From Candidatus Dojkabacteria bacterium UBA5749 (lineage in GTDB: Bacteria > Patescibacteriota > Dojkabacteria > SC72): a DNA stretch of 8,659 nucleotides. The stretch lies in assembly GCA_002419125.1 (NCBI GenBank), contig DIFL01000051.1, positions 1 through 8,659 on the forward strand, read 5' to 3'. The position numbers and the translations under genes were made by a program. Below are positions 6,685 through 8,659 of the stretch, piece after piece (position 1 is the first letter of the stretch; every line of letters begins with the position of its first letter). The notes beneath the pieces are model-generated. The model was not told the origin of the DNA. It did not search any database and was given only the letters and a program-made list of their open reading frames with translations.

Positions 6685-6713
6685 AAAAAAAATCTCCAGA
6701 CTGATAGTATAAA
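6682..6713 (+). promoter_or_regulatory. Candidate promoter of the FKBP gene
   Basis: TTGAAA (6682-6687; 5 of 6 to TTGACA), a 17-nt spacer and TAGTAT (6705-6710; 4 of 6) form a plausible sigma-70-type promoter. A better -10, TATAAA (6708-6713), sits at a 20-nt spacing. Either way RNA would start near 6717-6720, giving a leader of about 22-25 nt before ATG 6742. AGAAG at 6729-6733 is the only weak ribosome-binding candidate. This leader supports ATG 6742 over the in-frame TTG at 6682. Confidence 0.35.
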
Positions 6714-6741
6714 AGAAGATATAAGTTTAGAAGTGATTAAT

Positions 6742-7236
6742 ATGGAGAAAGACAAGGATTCAAATATAGTACCAATAGTTATTTCAATAGTTTTTGTTTT
6801 ACTACTTTCTGTTGGTTTGTATGTAGTAATTAATAACAAAAACAATGGTGTAGAAGATACAAATATAAATTTAGAGGTTGAGGAGGCAGAGATGGATACA
6901 GTAAAAGATTTTGATGAGTTTACTTCTAAGACTATTACTCCAGGTACTGGGGTAGAGGCAGTTGTAGGTAATACAGTTTCCGTTCACTATGATGGTACTT
7001 TAATAGATGGAACTAAATTTGATAGTTCATATGATAGAGGAACTCCATTTGAGTTTACCTTAGGTCAAGGACAAGTTATTGAAGGATGGGAGAAAGGTGT
7101 TTTGGGTATGAAGGTTGGAGAAATTCGAGAGTTAAACATTCCTTCTTCTATGGGGTATGGAGAGTATGGAGCAGGTGCAACAATACCTGGGAAAGCTGGT
7201 TTAATCTTTAAAGTTGAATTACTAGAGATTAAGTAA
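6742..7236 (+). CDS. Membrane-anchored FKBP-type peptidyl-prolyl isomerase
   Basis: Catalyses cis-trans isomerisation of X-Pro bonds, here probably on the outer face of the membrane. With ATG 6742 the protein has 164 residues. Residues 1-8 are charged, 9-31 are one hydrophobic segment (IVPIVISIVFVLLLSVGLYV) acting as an uncleaved anchor or signal, 32-65 are an acidic linker, and 70-164 are one complete FKBP domain. Active-site residues matching FKBP12 are Y83, F93, D94 (TKFDSS), F105, V112-I113, W116 (QVIEGW), Y139 (MGYGEYG) and F156. In-frame TTG at 6682 would add 20 residues, but that segment overlaps the candidate promoter and puts a charged stretch before the anchor, so ATG 6742 is preferred. 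Its TAA directly abuts the stop codon of the convergent thioredoxin-CcdA gene. That neighbour also looks like an extracytoplasmic folding factor. Confidence 0.9.
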   Translation: MEKDKDSNIVPIVISIVFVLLLSVGLYVVINNKNNGVEDTNINLEVEEAEMDTVKDFDEFTSKTITPGTGVEAVVGNTVSVHYDGTLIDGTKFDSSYDRGTPFEFTLGQGQVIEGWEKGVLGMKVGEIRELNIPSSMGYGEYGAGATIPGKAGLIFKVELLEIK

Positions 7237-7238
7237 TT
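7217..7238. repeat. Inverted repeat spanning the abutting stop codons
   Basis: AATTACT (7217-7223) and AGTAATT (7232-7238) are perfect 7-bp arms around an 8-nt loop. The right arm covers the FKBP stop (7234-7236) and the first two bases of the opposing stop (7237-7239). No U tract follows on either strand, so termination is only a possibility. Confidence 0.4.
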
Positions 7239-8659
7239 AAAACTTACCTAAAACCATTAAGATTCCAACTGCAAGTAGTAATACTCCTGAAACAAGGTGC
7301 ATATATCTAACATTTTTGTCTTTCCAATCTTTTACATCTTCTACCTTGCTTGTGCCAAAATATACTAGTAATGTAACAACTAGCATTGGGAGAATAAATA
7401 TAATATTGTAAAGGATTAGTGAAGGAATTGCTTTGATAACGCCATCAGTTGCTAACAACCCTCCTAATATTATATATGGTCCAATAGTACAGGGGAGTAA
7501 GAATATTGTTACAAAGAGTCCTATTCCAAATGCTGCAAATGGAGAGGTGACTTTTGCAATAATCTTGTTTACTTTAGGTCTTAAAAACAAAGGCATTTCT
7601 GTTCCAATACTACCCGGTTTGTATGAGAAGAAATCTTTTAGGCCAAGAATTCCCAATATCGAAGCAACTACTCCTAATATAAAATTTAAACCTAATTTGC
7701 CAAAAAGAATCTCTCTAATATTTCCAATTGATTGAACAACTTCAAAGGCTTTAACAATTAAAATTCCGTAAATCAAATACATTATTAATACAGAACAAAC
7801 AAAAGCTAATCCAGCTAGAAGTATATCTTTTCTTTTCCCAGGATTATAGGTAATTATGGATATTAAGACTAAAGCCAAAATTGATAGTGCACAAGGGTTA
7901 ACAGAGTCTGCTAAACCTAATGAAAGAATTTTTCCAATTGATAGTTTGTCATCAGAAACGGTTTGCTCTTCTTTAATTATTTCTTGATTTGTAGGAACAA
8001 TATTCTCTATACTAATCCCATTCCATTGTAATAACCAGCCGTTCACCTTTATGGCATTTTCATATATTAAATTCCCACTAGGAGTTTGAATAGTCTGGGG
8101 TTTTGTACTTTTACCATTTAGACCCTCTATTGCATTATCTATTTCTGATGCATAAATAAAGTTCTTAATTTGTTTGTTTTCATCATCTGAGAGTGTTGTA
8201 ATGGAATATCTTACTGCAATCCTGTCCTTAGAAAATATCCTTGGATATCTAGAGAGAGAATTTAAATTAAAATCTTCAAACCTTACCGAATTCCCATCCG
8301 AAAGATATATAGTATCTGGTTGTGCATTAGAAATCATTTCATCTATATTGTCAATTATTGGTGTATCCCCAGTATTTCTATTGTCCTTACTAAACATTAG
8401 TTGAGGTACGCCCATATCGAGTTTGTAATTATCTATATATGTGTTTAAGACTTGAGAATTAGCTACAGTTTTATACATTTCGTACTCTATTAGTATTAAA
8501 GAACCACTCTGAACCCTTTTATGAATTTCTGGAGAAACTTTAGCACAGTGAGGGCATCCTATACCTGTAAAAGTAATACCAAACTTTTTGTCCTCTTGTG
8601 CTTTAATATTAATTATTGGTAAAAAGAGTACAAGAAAAAGTAATGCTGTAAATATCTTT
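7237..8659 (-). CDS. Signal peptide-thioredoxin-CcdA fusion, thiol-disulfide transporter (5' end outside window)
   Basis: The frame is open to the right edge, so methionine 8478 is internal. Counted from the edge, residues 1-20 are a signal peptide (hydrophobic FTALLFLVLFLPII, then NIKA before QED). Residues 26-125 are thioredoxin-like, with FTGIGCPHCAKV (C35, C38) and the cis-proline loop GVPQLMF (P85). Residues 125-240 are an unrecognised extracytoplasmic stretch (including NGWLLQWNGI). Residues 242-473 are a six-helix CcdA/DsbD-type domain with SVNPCA (C256) in TM1 and LLPCTIGPY (C390) in TM4, the cysteine pair that carries electrons across the membrane. It probably moves reducing power from cytosolic thioredoxin to its own outer thioredoxin domain. 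An oxidising role is possible, since CPHC is also the DsbA motif. DsbD places its thioredoxin after the membrane domain; here it comes first. No haem-binding CxxCH proteins lie nearby, so cytochrome maturation is not supported. Confidence 0.85.
   Translation of the reverse strand, partial: KIFTALLFLVLFLPIINIKAQEDKKFGITFTGIGCPHCAKVSPEIHKRVQSGSLILIEYEMYKTVANSQVLNTYIDNYKLDMGVPQLMFSKDNRNTGDTPIIDNIDEMISNAQPDTIYLSDGNSVRFEDFNLNSLSRYPRIFSKDRIAVRYSITTLSDDENKQIKNFIYASEIDNAIEGLNGKSTKPQTIQTPSGNLIYENAIKVNGWLLQWNGISIENIVPTNQEIIKEEQTVSDDKLSIGKILSLGLADSVNPCALSILALVLISIITYNPGKRKDILLAGLAFVCSVLIMYLIYGILIVKAFEVVQSIGNIREILFGKLGLNFILGVVASILGILGLKDFFSYKPGSIGTEMPLFLRPKVNKIIAKVTSPFAAFGIGLFVTIFLLPCTIGPYIILGGLLATDGVIKAIPSLILYNIIFILPMLVVTLLVYFGTSKVEDVKDWKDKNVRYMHLVSGVLLLAVGILMVLGKF

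Noticed and set aside
6643..6741. tRNA, small RNA or riboswitch in the 99-bp gap
   Set aside because: No cloverleaf, conserved aptamer core or GC-rich stem is visible; the gap is accounted for by two divergent promoters. The 98-bp gap at 4841-4938 was judged the same way.
6639..6845. 68-codon open frame on - whose TGA overlaps the exonuclease ATG as ATGA
   Set aside because: The overlap looks like translational coupling, but the frame is antisense to the FKBP membrane anchor. Its hydrophobic residues are explained by that, and it would read through the exonuclease promoter.
7433..7735. 100-codon open frame on + within the CcdA domain
   Set aside because: Shadow of a strongly supported membrane-domain gene on the other strand; low-complexity composition with no motif.
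7237..8659. Cytochrome c maturation role for the CcdA protein
   Set aside because: CcdA-type domains are often labelled this way, but no CxxCH protein or other maturation gene is present, and the fused thioredoxin fits general thiol transfer better.
1..8659. Mobile element, CRISPR array, phage or defence genes
   Set aside because: No spaced direct repeats, transposase motifs, terminal inverted repeats or abrupt composition change were seen on either strand.

Overview
The window is an AT-rich, very tightly packed bacterial segment with no RNA genes, mobile elements or CRISPR. It uses ordinary stop codons: one gene ends in TGA and no gene has an internal TGA, so there is no sign of UGA recoding. 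Several traits fit a small-genome fermenter, most plausibly Candidate Phyla Radiation / Patescibacteria. These are the fused gamma-alpha 2-oxoacid:ferredoxin oxidoreductase subunit, the fused ADP-forming acyl-CoA synthetase, a short Obg without a C-terminal extension, the near absence of Shine-Dalgarno sequences and the overlapping gene ends. That lineage is an inference; a phylum cannot be fixed from this sequence alone.

Layout, left to right. (1) The last ~60 codons of a GalU-type UTP-glucose-1-phosphate uridylyltransferase on + (1-185). (2) A three-gene operon on - : fused gamma-alpha oxidoreductase (4840-3134), its beta subunit (3137-2286) and an ADP-forming acyl-CoA synthetase (2283-175). 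(3) Divergent from it on +, the GTPase obg (4939-5904). (4) Convergent with and overlapping obg, a DEDDh exonuclease with an ExoX-like tail on - (6642-5863). (5) Divergent from that on +, a membrane-anchored FKBP prolyl isomerase (6742-7236). (6) Convergent with it, stop codon against stop codon, a signal peptide-thioredoxin-CcdA fusion on - that runs off the right edge (7237 to beyond 8659).

Function. The - strand operon is a complete energy module: a 2-oxoacid (probably pyruvate) is oxidised to acyl-CoA with reduction of ferredoxin, and the acyl-CoA is then cashed in as acid plus ATP. No ferredoxin-like delta subunit is present, so a separate ferredoxin is needed. The two right-hand genes both look like protein-folding factors acting outside the membrane (prolyl isomerisation and thiol-disulfide transfer). 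Obg and the exonuclease are housekeeping genes.

The most notable non-gene signals are: overlapping or abutting ends at all three convergent junctions, each with an inverted repeat lying on the stop codons; an identical TAGAAT-N6-ATG arrangement in front of obg and the exonuclease, suggesting leaderless transcripts; and the thioredoxin-first domain order of the CcdA fusion, which is missed if the gene is started at its internal methionine at 8478. I see no convincing wholly new system here; it is mainly a compact core-metabolism and housekeeping region.
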